DNA of 64,000 bases from Oryzias latipes (lineage: Eukaryota > Chordata > Actinopteri > Beloniformes > Adrianichthyidae). Position 1 is the stretch's first letter; each line of letters opens with the position of its first letter. The notes beneath the pieces were generated by a model. The model saw only the letters and a program-made list of their open reading frames with translations, ran no database searches and had not been told where the DNA came from. This document shows positions 22,540 through 39,787 of the stretch, piece after piece. A program made the position numbers and the translations under genes. Location: contig NC_019866.2 of NCBI RefSeq assembly GCF_002234675.1, positions 13,917,261 through 13,981,260 of the forward strand, given 5' to 3'.

Positions 22540-23345
22540 CAGAGACTGCCTCTAACTTGGCTCTGGCTCAAGACCCACCTTTTTAATTTCGCTGATTAGT
22601 TGATCTTATCTGCTTATTTATTCTATTAGTTTTAATGCATTTTATTTTATGCATTTAATTTTATTTTTTGCTCCTAATTTTATTTTCAATTTTATGTTTT
22701 TAAATACGTCTTGTTTATGTCTATGAAGACTCTCATTCATCCAGGTTGATTCCATCATAGTAGTAGGTTTAGGGGCTGTCATCTGGACTTAGTTTTTAAA
22801 GTTAGAAGACGTTTCACCTCTGGACCCTTAACCCCCCTCTGGTCACCTCTGGACCCTTAACCTACATCTTGTTTTTTTAACTTTAGCATCTTATTTTGAT
22901 TTTAGCCCCAGTGTTTCTTGTGGGGATCCTTTCTACCAGGGTTTGCCGGCTTGGTCGGTGGTTGTTGCCACGGTTGTCGCCCTTGGTGGGGGCGGCTGGA
23001 GTTCAACATTGCAGCCTCACGGCTGTGAAGTGGACCCCTTTGCTGTCCCGGTCTGGGTGGGCACTGTGGCTATGTTCCTACGGCCAAGCTGGCTCCTGGA
23101 ATGAAGAGATTCCCAAATACTGTTTCTTCACAGCAGAGCAAAGTTAAGCCTTGAGTTTCTTTTAGAAGTTACTTTTAGAAGTATTTATTGTGTTTGGGGT
23201 TGTGGGTCATATGTGTTAACAAAGGGGAGTGGGAAGGATGAGGGGTAGGTTGGGTTTTTTTTGTAATATTGTGTATTTTTTTTATGTTAAAGCGCTTCGA
23301 GTTGCGCAAGGTATGAGATGCGCTTTTTTAAAAAGAAAGTTTGAT
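22540..23345 (+). mobile_element. LINE 3' end (L2/Rex-like)
   Basis: The frame WLWLKTHLFNFAD-stop at about 22559-22605 carries the LKTHLF motif that closes many fish LINE reverse-transcriptase proteins. It is followed by a long 3' region with the GC-rich block repeated at 16.15-16.46 kb and a terminal AAGCGCTTCGAGTTGCGC motif near 23,291. The clade is not determined. Confidence 0.45.
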
Positions 23346-24314
23346 TTAATTTGAAAATCTTGAAACAAGGAGTTTCACACAAGAATTCAAAAGGTTAACA
23401 GAATTACTTCAAATTGACACAGTAATGACTCTATAGCATAGTATTTATCAGAGGAAACACTGGAAATTTCTGTCCTGGTTGATGCTGCGGCACTTGGACA
23501 AGTTTTCTCCTAGTTAAAGCCAACCACCTGCCTTTTAGACCCAATTCCTAAATCTCTCTTAAAAACATTTTATGACTTCTTTGACTTTGAGCTATGAATT
23601 TGTTTAGTTCAGAGGTTTTATTTTACCCAACACAAAAATGGCATGGGCTAAATTATGGGGTCAACTTAACAAAAATGTAACTGAGAGAATCAATAACAAG
23701 AGCTCAAACCAAAACTGAATCAACAACAGGAAACATTAGGGAGAATTTATACTGGCTGATCAAACCAATGTGAAAATAGGGAGGGAATCACAAATACAAA
23801 ACATTCAAGAAAATTAAATATTAACTAAAGTAGTAAATTACTAATGCTATATTTAAAAAAAATATATAAACAATAGTCGAACAGAAGAATAAACGTTGTC
23901 TTCCCCTTCCAGCTTCTCCAGATGGAAGTGTTCAGGAAGTTGTCCATGTTCCTCCGTCTGCCCCAGCATCAGGCCTCAGACTGAACCTAAAAGAATGGAT
24001 TTACGGTACTCAAAACAGAACAAAATGAACTAAGTGTGGACAAGTCATGAAGTCAATTTTGTTATGTAATGTGTGAATTAAAATAAATGGTTTATTCAAC
24101 AACAAAGAAATATAACAAATTAACTAAATTTAACTGTGCGGCAGTGGGTTCTGCCCTCACACCATCCAACGTGAAGCAAAGGATGGTTGCTTCCACGAAG
24201 TGCGTTAATTTCTGATAATGCATACTTCGAAGGCCATTACCCGCTTATACCATGGTCGCTTTAAAATAAGTAAATATTCAATCAGTTTTTAGTCCTTAAT
24301 TCTTCTTATAAACA
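23346..24314. other. Spacer, small MITE-like piece near 24.2 kb
   Basis: Mostly featureless A/T-rich sequence. Around 24195-24255, GAAGTGCGTTAATTTCTGAT and CATTACCCGCTTATACCATG resemble words of a common fish inverted-repeat transposon. No borders found. Confidence 0.3.
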
Positions 24315-24356
24315 TGCAGTAAAATAACCCAATTTGACAAAAACAGAATCACAACT

Positions 24357-24412
24357 TGTAAATGAGGTACAGGTTCGGAAACCTAAGTTTCCGACCCTGT
24401 ACCTCATTTACA
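24357..24412. repeat. 26-bp inverted repeat with 4-base loop
   Basis: Arms 24357-24382 and 24387-24412 pair at 25 of 26 positions (TGTAAATGAGGTACAGG at the outer side) around the loop CTAA. In the C block only the right-hand arm is seen (near 12,500), so the perfect hairpin is specific to the D block. Confidence 0.9.
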
Positions 24413-24516
24413 GGAAGTTGAAACCAACAAATTTTCTTTATTTTAACGCCTTTTCTTCAGCACAAAGCAGGCTGAAAGGAAACCTCTGGGCTGCAAACAA
24501 AACAAAAAAACATAAG

Positions 24517-24820
24517 TGTCACAAGAACAGGCAGACGGCTGGATCCAAATGCAGCAGGTTTATTAGCTCAGCTAAAAGTCCACAAAGCTAAATCAAGGTC
24601 AAGCAGGCAGGAACAGGTCCGGCTATAACAAATGGTAATGACAGCAGAGTGGCACAAACAAGACTTCACAATGAGCTCAGCTCAGTGCAGAGCTTCAGTA
24701 TGCTGTGGTTGATTGAGTGAAATGAGAGTCGGGTGTGTGGCATCCAGGAAGTGTGGTTGGAACTCTGGAGATGGTTACCGATGGTAACGAAAGGGGGAGA
24801 CAGAGTTCTGACTTCTGACA
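24517..24820 (-). mobile_element. Solo LTR fossil downstream of galectin D
   Basis: A 304-bp repeat that on the minus strand starts TGTCAGAAGTCAG and ends TTGTGACA, with AATAAACCTGCTGC about 35 bp before the end. The flanks ATAAG and AAAAG may be a decayed 5-bp duplication. Gypsy or ERV-like, class undetermined; present before the C/D duplication. Confidence 0.65.
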
Positions 24821-25258
24821 AAAAGAGTAAGGCAAACTCATATTTGTTTATGGCCCAGATAGAAACTGTACTTTGTCCCTTATAACACCGGACTCACTTA
24901 AGGTAAAAAAAAAGAAGCAGTTTTAATAGACAACTCAAAGAAATCATTTGAATTTAAGGTAATAAATCAAATAGAAAACTAGACTTTAAAAGATTTGTTG
25001 AAGGTGCCTACATTTTTAATTGTTTAAAAAGATTTTACAGGTAAAAAGATCATTAAATCCCAAGACACCCCATACCTTCAAACAAAAAAAAAAATTGACA
25101 TTTTTGGGTTTCTGATAAGTTTATCTACTGAAATCTTTCATTGATGGTGGTATCTGCACGCACCAAACTACTTTTATCATAAGATCAAAGGGAACACAGG
25201 TTTTTATTTTTCATTTTGTGTAAAAGCAGCAATGCTGGATGCAGATTTGGGATGAAGC

Positions 25259-26992
25259 TCAGTAAATCTCAAAGCTTTTGATGCGAACATCACCATTAAA
25301 GGAGAAGTAGGAGTATTTATCAGAATAGAAGCGGTTGGGGAAACAGATCTGAGAGCCATTCGGTAAGGTCACCACAAATCCTGTAGAGGTCAATTTAATG
25401 ATGATCTGTAACAGACAGAAATGTTTTTAAAGTTAATCACACGAGGATGAGGAAGCTGATAAATCAGGAACACAAATGTTTCTGCAGACCTTGAAGTTCT
25501 CTCCTCTGAGGAAACAAAAGCCCCCAGGCCGAACCTCCTGCTGCCACCTGCCTTGTTGCTGAGAGTTACAGACGATCGTGTCTCTGTCTCCAAAGGCATT
25601 AAAACGGGGATTCAGGTGCAAGGCAATGTTCTGATCATTGTAACCAATATTCACAGAGAAACTAGAAAGGAAAAAAATAGTTTCTTTCAATATTGATTGT
25701 CACTTTTTTGCTCCTAGAGTATACATAAAGGTGAGCATTCAATAGAGTTTCTAGTTATAAATCAGTGATCATTTTAGTTTAATCTGTTTGTCTGAGTGGA
25801 TTATTATTAGATTGACTTTAATGCATAGTCTGTTGTACATTGCATATTACAATAACAAAAGTAAATAGCTTTTTCTTAACTTATGCTAAATCAATTGTAA
25901 ATCAGACTAGTAGAGTGTTATCTTTTATGCAAATTAATGATAAGCATTAATATTAAAGGAGGTTTTCATACATGCTGCTGTCAGTTTCTGAGAAAATGTT
26001 TAGCATTTCATAAAAGGATTTTTATGAGTCCTTCATGGGAAAGAGAACTAATTTAACCTGCATAGACGCCAATTCATGCTAATATGTATTAAACAACTTC
26101 CACTCTTAAATTACCTCAATTTAGCATCTACTTGGAAGCAAATGCATAAGTGTTTTTGTTTTTTCAGAGCTGGAAACAAATCCAGACATCAAGGGTTAAA
26201 GATTTCTAGAAATCCCCCTTGGATAAGTTTCGATTCTGCTGTAATCAGAAAAGAAACTATTAGGAGTGTATTTGCAGCACAAGCTGGAAAGAAAGTGAAA
26301 CGAAATGAAGACAGCATCCTGCCTTCATCTTTGATCTAGAAAACTGTGCATCTGTTACCCCTCTCTCATGCAACAGAGGAAGTGAAAATAAACTTCAATA
26401 ACAACAGAGGTCAAAATAGTAAGAAAAATGTTTTTTTGAAACTTGACACACTTACTTGGCAGCATTGGGTTTAACAGTTCCAACAATGGCCATGGATTGT
26501 CCAAGTCTAAAGGACATATTCTGAATCACCATATTCTGCAACAAACAGAAAGAAAACAGAATTTCAATATTATTGAGATCAAAAGACCCAGAATTAATAT
26601 TAATATATCTCCATAAAAAGCTGGCAAGTTTTACTCAAAACATAAATTTAATTTGTTTTATTTATCATACAATAAATGTGCACTAAAACTTGATAATATG
26701 ATTGATTTCCATTGCAAAGAAACATATGCTCCACCGCAGAGGGAAAACTTCAAGCTGCAGGTTGTTCGGTGCTGCAGCTAACCAACACTTAAAATTGACG
26801 CCTTTAATTCAAAATAAACCACCCAAAAATAATAGCAATCAGCTGGAAACTTTAAAAAGATCAATATTAAATTATGAATTTATCTTCAAAATACCCTAAA
26901 ATTGTGTTTCTGAGCTCGAAAACTACAATATTTAACTTTAAATTAAGTATAAGTAAGAATTTTTTTCCAAAACATGTACTTACAGGGGCCAT
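25259..26992 (-). CDS. Galectin D (prototype galectin, congerin-like)
   Basis: A complete 135-residue lectin. Coding exons on the minus strand are 26992-26984 (Met-Ala-Pro), 26535-26456, 25661-25490 and 25405-25259, with GT/AG borders identical in place to copy C. The signature residues are intact (HLNPR, VCNS, W69..E72-V-R74). Differences from C are S4N, A6V, I24V, D27N, N37Y, D51N, E55D, M68R, F81L, K106Q, N114Y, F120Y, R122S and D124N. Several lie next to the sugar pocket or on likely surface strands. Only three silent changes accompany them, against 15 replacement base changes. It is the copy nearest gtpbp1. The upstream flank is shared with C for about 0.9 kb and then cut by an L1 fragment. 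Confidence 0.94.
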
Positions 26993-27899
26993 CTTTTCCA
27001 GGAAATGTTGCTGGTCAAGTGAAAACGAAAGGAATGAAGCTCTGCTCTGCAGTGGTGGAGGTTGTCTTCAACAGGAACCTTTTGTTTTCTGCTCTAGGTT
27101 TTTCACAGTAAAGGCAAGACCTATAGTTTCAAAGGTGTGATTGCAAAATTATTATCCAATGATTCTTCTTTAGGTCGCCTTTATGTTCACCTTTTATGGT
27201 CTTGTGTTTTTTTTCTTTTTTACAGCACATTCTTATTGGCTGCAGACCATTGTTTGCGGTAGTTAATAATTATCTCTGGCAATATCTTGCTCAGGAAGAC
27301 TGCAGTAACTTCACTGCTGTCTCAGGAAGAGCGCAATTAATGTAAATATTACGACTACATATTTTAGTTTGTTTTTATATTTCACATTTTATATTTAAAT
27401 TTTATTCTGTTTTATTTAAAAAAAATGTTGAACAGCATTACAATTTTCATTGTGCAACAATGATAATAAAAGGATTTCTGATTCTGAGGAATCTGATCTC
27501 TCTCTGATGTTTCTGTTTCTCGTTTTCAACTATTATGTTGATTTCTGTCTGAATTAAAATGTTCTTAAGTTCACATCATTACAAATTATCCTTGATGTAT
27601 CCAAAAACTAACAAGGCTTTCAGTTTTCTTTTTTTTTCTTTTTACTGTTTGTGTTGCAGGACTACTTCCTGTCATGTTTCCTGTATTTGGAGAGGTTTCA
27701 TCAGGACGGCTCCTCTTCGTCCTGCTCCGTTTGGGAGAAGCACTTTCCCATTAAATCCTGAACACCTAAAAAAAGACAAAACAGAATAGAGCGCTAATAT
27801 TAAAAATAAAATCATTAGAAAGTCAAATGATCTGTCCATGCACCAAGTAGTTTTTACTTAATAAATCTTATAATAAGCTCTCAAAATCTCAAAATCTTA

Positions 27900-30530
27900 C
27901 CCAAAGTTAATTATGTCTTCTCAATGATTCCCACACAACTGCCACTAAAATAGTTCAAAACATTAGACTCATCTATATCAAGCTTTTTATGGAGCGATAA
28001 ACCTTCAAGAATTAGTCTAAAAACTTTAAAATCTGCAAAAAGCTATGGAGGCTTAGAATTACCTAACTTCCACAAGTACTTTCTTGCAAAGAGATTACAT
28101 TACATCTTAAGCTGGTTAAAAAATAACCCAGAAACCAACTCATGGTTAGACTTGGAACAGGCGTTATGTGGAAAGATCAACCTGTCAGATCTACCATTTA
28201 TTAGCCAAACAGTTAAAAACAGGATTGTTTTCAAAGTATTAATATAAACGCTACTTTAATAGCCTGGTGGGGATTTCTCAAAATATCAAAATCATCAATT
28301 CAACCGTGCAAAATGGAACAACCCGGACATCCTTATAAACAAAAAAATGATACACTTCCCAGCTTGCCAAGCAGGGGGTGTAACACTACTAGAGCATTTA
28401 CTTATTGACCGAAGATTCATAACACCCTGGGAACTTCAAGACAAACATGGAATAAATAACTTCTTGGAAAATCAGCAACTTAAATCTATTATTACAAAAA
28501 AGTTTAAATACAAAGACAACAATTTAAAGCCACCAGAAGTATTTACCTCTCTGATTAATTTCTCAATGGATAAAACTCTCTCCAAAATATACAAACTCTT
28601 ATGCAACCTAGATAATAATATTTCACTTCCGATAACAAAATGGGATGCAGATTTGAGCATCAGCACAGATGAAAATGTCTGGTCAGAAATGTGTCTAAAC
28701 ATCTTCAAGCTGACAAAAAGTCCAAACTTACAGCTAATCCAATTCAAAACTCTTCACAGAATTTACTACACTGGACAGAGGATGTCCAAGATGGGTCTCA
28801 GTAACTCAGACCTTAGTGAGCACTGTGATAGTAATCTAACCGGCAATTACATGCATGCACTCTGGTTCTGCACGCCTGTCCAGGCTCTCTGGCAGCAGAT
28901 CATATAAGCTTGAAAAAAATGTCAGCTGCACCTTAGACACATTTATGGCGCCTTGGTGGGGAGGGTGATGGGACATCACTGTGAGTAATCAGGAGATGTC
29001 CTCTCAGTGCCCTACCCGCCAATTTTAACTGCACCCCCTTAGTACACGCACCCTTTACTCCTCAAAATATACACTCCAACACACATATATGCACACACAC
29101 ACCCTCACAAACACACACACACGTATTTCGCAAGAAAGGTGTCTACCTTGGAGCATCTGTCCCCTACCCCATCCCTGGTAGGGGGTACTGGGCCCTTGGC
29201 AACGGCGGCTGTGTTCCCTGGGTGCTGGCTTCCTGGGCCCGGCAGTCCTCTCTCCACGCAGGGAGAGGGATCCCTGAGCTTTCTGGCAAGGCCAGGAGTC
29301 TGGGATCACATCACACCTGAGCCGGGGTTGTCCGTGTCCCTGTGGTGTGGGTTTTGGTCCTGGCACCTGGGTTCCGGGCCTCGCCAAATTTCCAACTGTG
29401 GCTGAGCCTGGTCGGGCCATGTTTACAACACCTCTTGTGCACCCCCTTCTCTCCTGGGTGCCCTCCTCCTGGGCAGGGACGGCTGGCCCCTGCCTTGCTC
29501 CTTCCTGGACCAACCGTGGGCCGGGTGGGTGGCTGCCTGGAGCACGGAGCGGGTCTCCCTTGGGGGGTACTGGCTCGTACCTGGGGTTGGGGCGGGGGGA
29601 TGCCCAGAACTCCAGGGAAGGTGATGAGGTGCTCGTCCGAGGTTGTGGGCGCTCCTCTGGGACGCCTTGCGTTGGGCCCTCCCGGTGCGGCGGCGGAGGG
29701 CTGCTTTCATGGTTGGTTGGAGCTGCGCTCTCTGTCCCCCCATGCCTCCCTGCTCTTTGGCACTGGGGGCCCCCGTGGCGGTCCTGCTGGCCCTGGCCTG
29801 GGTGGTGGATGTGGTCGCCCGGGGGGTAGTTGTTCTCTAACTGCTGCCGTGCGGGCGTTGGGGGGTTCTGGTTGCGGCGGGATCTTGGTATGGGGATGGC
29901 TGGGCACTCTCCCTTCTTCTTTTCACATTCCATCATCCATTTTAGAAGAACATAAACACTCACTAAAGCACAGGTGTTAGCTCACCTTTACATAAATAGT
30001 TTGCGTGATTGAATGAAATATATCACACTAGTTGGTTTGAGGGCATAAGTATGCGTGTGTGAATATTGTGTGTGAATATTAAATGTTGTGTACATGTTGA
30101 CATGGGAATGTTTTTTGGAGCCAACCGGTATGTTATAACATCTGAGTGTGTGTTTGGACAGGCCCCGCCCTTATAGACGTGTAAAACATCTGAACCTCAC
30201 TGTAATGAGTATAACCATCCAGAAACTTGTTGCTTAATGCTGCTTCATGCCCCCCCCCATAATCACCTTCCTATCCCCCACCTCTCTAACGTCCCTCTCT
30301 CTTCTTCCCTCCTTTCCTTTTCCGTCTGATCCAACACAGAAGATTTTCAAATATGATTAAAATGAATAAAGTTTGGTCTCGATTACAAAAGGGCTTTATT
30401 CAGACATACCTCTGGTTTGTCAGAAGATTTATAACCTCTGTTGTTAAAATAAAATATGTCCAACACAAGAGGTCTTCAGCCCAGATCTGTTTGCCCAGCT
30501 GTTGGACAGGACAAGTTAATAAACATTTAT
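27900..30530 (+). mobile_element. 5'-truncated L1 (Tx1/L1-type LINE): ORF2 C-terminus plus 3' UTR
   Basis: The frame from 27954 reads FKTLDSSISSFLW, then SYGGLELPNFHKYFLAKRLH. A later frame (28347-28907) carries QLIQFKTLHRIYYTGQRM and YMHALWFCTPVQALW. These are the post-reverse-transcriptase and zinc-knuckle-like C-terminal parts of vertebrate L1 ORF2. Stops and a frame change near 28240 show it is dead. A roughly 1.6-kb GC-rich 3' UTR follows (28908-30520), ending in an AATAAACATTT tail. The reverse transcriptase core and everything 5' of it are absent. Confidence 0.85.
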
Positions 30531-31204
30531 TATAATCACATTTGGTGAGTGTTAAAGCGCTGTCCAGCGGTCATTGGGGGTACTTCACAAATAAAGGAAA
30601 ATTGAAACAATGTTGAGCATTTTATTTCTGAAAACTTTTTTTTGTATTATTATTAATTTTATTATTCTTTTGTTATTTTTTATCAGAATATTAAAGAGTA
30701 TATATCTTTTAAAATACTTTGCTGCCTAAAACTACTAGCAAGTGGAAACAAACCAAAATATTGTCTTTCAGCTTATTTTATGGGTTGTGTTGTTTTTACA
30801 TAATCACTCACTGTTGCAGTGTGATTGCGTGTCACTATGCTGGCTTAACCAAACATCAACTACGCCCTCAGGACTATAAACAAAGTGGCTTTGAATGATC
30901 CTATTGGTGCGGAAAAAAGAGGAAATTCGATGCTTTACGCCTTCTTTGCTTAAACTTAAAGAGGCCGTGGAGAAATTATTTATAAATGTTTAAAATACAA
31001 AAAAGTACAATCTTCTAAAGTAAACCATAGTAATGCAGCTGTAATAACTGCGCTGCTGGTGTAGTGGAGAGTAGTTAACTCTCGCTAGCAACGTTAGTTT
31101 TGCTGCTGGTCCAGAACAGCGCGCGTGTCCGTGTTTGGCTGTCGCGATCACAACAATCTGCAGAGAGACACGCGTAGAATTTAGTGCTACAAGTTGGCAT
31201 CAAA
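30531..31204 (+). promoter_or_regulatory. gtpbp1 upstream region and 5' UTR
   Basis: The stretch turns from A/T-rich to more GC and CpG-containing near 31.05-31.2 kb (for example GAACAGCGCGCGTGTCCG), as expected of a CpG-type promoter and leader directly before the gtpbp1 ATG. No TATA box is evident and no start site can be fixed by eye. Confidence 0.4.
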
Positions 31205-37673
<6,469 letters not shown>

Positions 37674-38324
37674 TCTCCCATCATCCCTTTCTCATTCCAG
37701 AAAGAGTCATTTCACAAACCGTAAATGATTGAGACGTTCGGAGCAAGACGGTCCGACTCCCTGCCTTTATCGCCACATTTTCGTAGCTGTCATTTCCTCT
37801 CCAAAGGGGGAACTCCTCGCACCCAAACCTTACATTTTTGTGGATTTTCATTTCAGCTGCCTTTGGTTTTGGTGATCAGTTTGGTGGGCCTCCCCTGAAA
37901 ATTGAGCATTAATTTATTTTAGAAGTGAAAGCAGAGTTGTGATTGAAAGAGTGAAAAGGAATAAAAGGTCCTGGGACCTAAACGAGCAGCTATAGGTGAA
38001 CCTCCCTCATGCATTCCCCAGGAAACTGAGTGCAAATCACAAGTTATTGTAGCAAAAGGTGGACAAAGAGTTTAGATACATGGAAAATCCAAGTACAGTT
38101 GTCTATTTATCTGGCATTCATGCAGAACACGTTCAAGTATTTGGAATTTACTTTCACCATTTCAGTAGTCTGTGCAGCTTCATGGATGTTTAAATGCAGC
38201 ACACTCGTCAGTTTAGCAGTTGCTAATGATCATAATGCAGTGTGTTTCTCTAGTACTAATGCGTTAGGGCCTGTTGCCGTTTACATATTGTGGCATTTTG
38301 AAAATACTTTGCTGAGGGAAAAAG

Positions 38325-38330
38325 AATAAA
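38325..38330 (+). other. gtpbp1: Polyadenylation signal, gtpbp1
   Basis: AATAAA about 650 bp after the stop codon and followed by GTCACTAAAA, a plausible end for the gtpbp1 3' UTR (37674-38350). Confidence 0.5.
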
Positions 38331-38350
38331 GTCACTAAAACTTTTCCAAA

Positions 38351-39787
38351 GTGTTGCTTCTTTTTTTTTGTTTTTTTCGTGTGGAAGCTGGAGTTACCAA
38401 ATGAATAGTTGTAGGGTCAAATCCAGATCAGCTTAAAGCAAATGACAAGGCAGATTATAAATTATATATATAAAAAAACAGTTTTAAACTCAGAAGTACA
38501 CATTGAGAAATTCAAGAAAATGACAATTGAAATCATACATTTTACACTTGAAAGAAATATTTAATATGTAAAACAAAAAGTAGATTTTAAAATTTAACCT
38601 TAAAGTTAAGTCTTAAAGTATTTAAAGTTTGGAAAAAAAAGTATATTTGAAACCTGAAACATGATTGGACATGATTGACATCAGGTGACGTCATGTCCAC
38701 TCCTAAACGACGTCTGTTGTTTGCGCCGCCCGAGTAAAATTATGCTCAACCGCGAAAACCAAAATCCTGAATTGAAACTAAAGGACTAAAACTGAAGAGT
38801 GGAAAGAAAAAAAAACATTGAAAATGTTATTCAAGTTTCACTTTTATATATTGTTTCATATTCATTTTTTTTAAAACATTTGTTAATTTTTCCATCAACT
38901 TCACAATGTCTTTAAAACAGTTTTTAATTTTTCAATTTTATTGGCTTCCAATTTTCGTACAGTAACTGGTTTTTCATTTACTGTAAGCTGGTCTGATTTG
39001 AGCAGCTCCTCTGAAAATCTCTTCTAAAATGTTCGTTTGATCCCATAACAATAATAGAGATAAAGTTTGTTTCTAAAAAAACAAAGTTCCTAAATACATT
39101 GTATTGCCCCATCAATCACAGGTCAATTTATTCATAAAAATAAGGATACAGTAGTTTTTGCAACATGTATTTATGCAACACAAAAATGATTCACTTTGTG
39201 TACATTACCTATTGTAGAGGTGTATTTCTCCTATTATTTAAGGTGGCACACACAGTTGTGAATCACTATGGTAACATGACAGCACTGAAACATTCCATCC
39301 ACTTGTAGACAGAGTTTTGTTCCTCTCACTAATAACATGTTGAAGAGAACTGTTGTCTGCACTCAACACTGAGGAAATAAGACGGAACACTTTTAGGGTG
39401 ATCACCTCTAAATGTGCAAGAGATGAAGAGACGACAAAGTGCTGTGTACTGAAGGAATACTGTTGCAACACAGTAGTACACAATATTCTGCACCGCATGA
39501 GTGTTTTATATATACATTTCTATAAATATGCCTTCATCTAGTAGTAGAGCTTTGAGTGCAGGGAGTGAATACAAATAAACGTTGCCATTTATATGTTAGA
39601 AGGTTGTGCTTTGGCACATCTTTGAAGAACCGGCTAGACTTTCGAAGCGTCAACAGTGGGCGTTTCCATGCCGACGGCAGGAGGAATTAATGTCTGAGTC
39701 CCGTTTTGTCTTTTTAGTCGGCATCCAAATAGACAAAAGTAAGCAGGACCACAGCAGAGGAGGATTCAACAACATGTAGTGTTTGCT
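38351..39787. other. Convergent intergenic region and sgsm3 3' UTR
   Basis: No gene was seen. AATAAA on the minus strand (39132-39127), 656 bp past the sgsm3 stop, may end the sgsm3 transcript. The rest is A/T-rich unique sequence. Confidence 0.4.

Larger units (their letters stand above)
24315..27897 (-). repeat. Segmental duplication, copy D (galectin D block)
   Basis: Counterpart of 12435-15235 plus 17485-18195. It includes the downstream LTR fossil, the whole gene and about 900 bp of 5' flank. The upstream match stops at about 27897, where an L1 fragment begins. Confidence 0.8.

Noticed and set aside
28347-28907. 187-codon frame as a possible host gene
   Set aside because: It is the C-terminal part of L1 ORF2 with upstream L1 sequence in broken frames.
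29055-29963. 302-codon minus-strand frame, with overlapping plus-strand frames of 160-212 codons
   Set aside because: GC-rich low-complexity 3' UTR of an L1; all frames are open because of composition, and they lie next to the true L1 ORF2 end.
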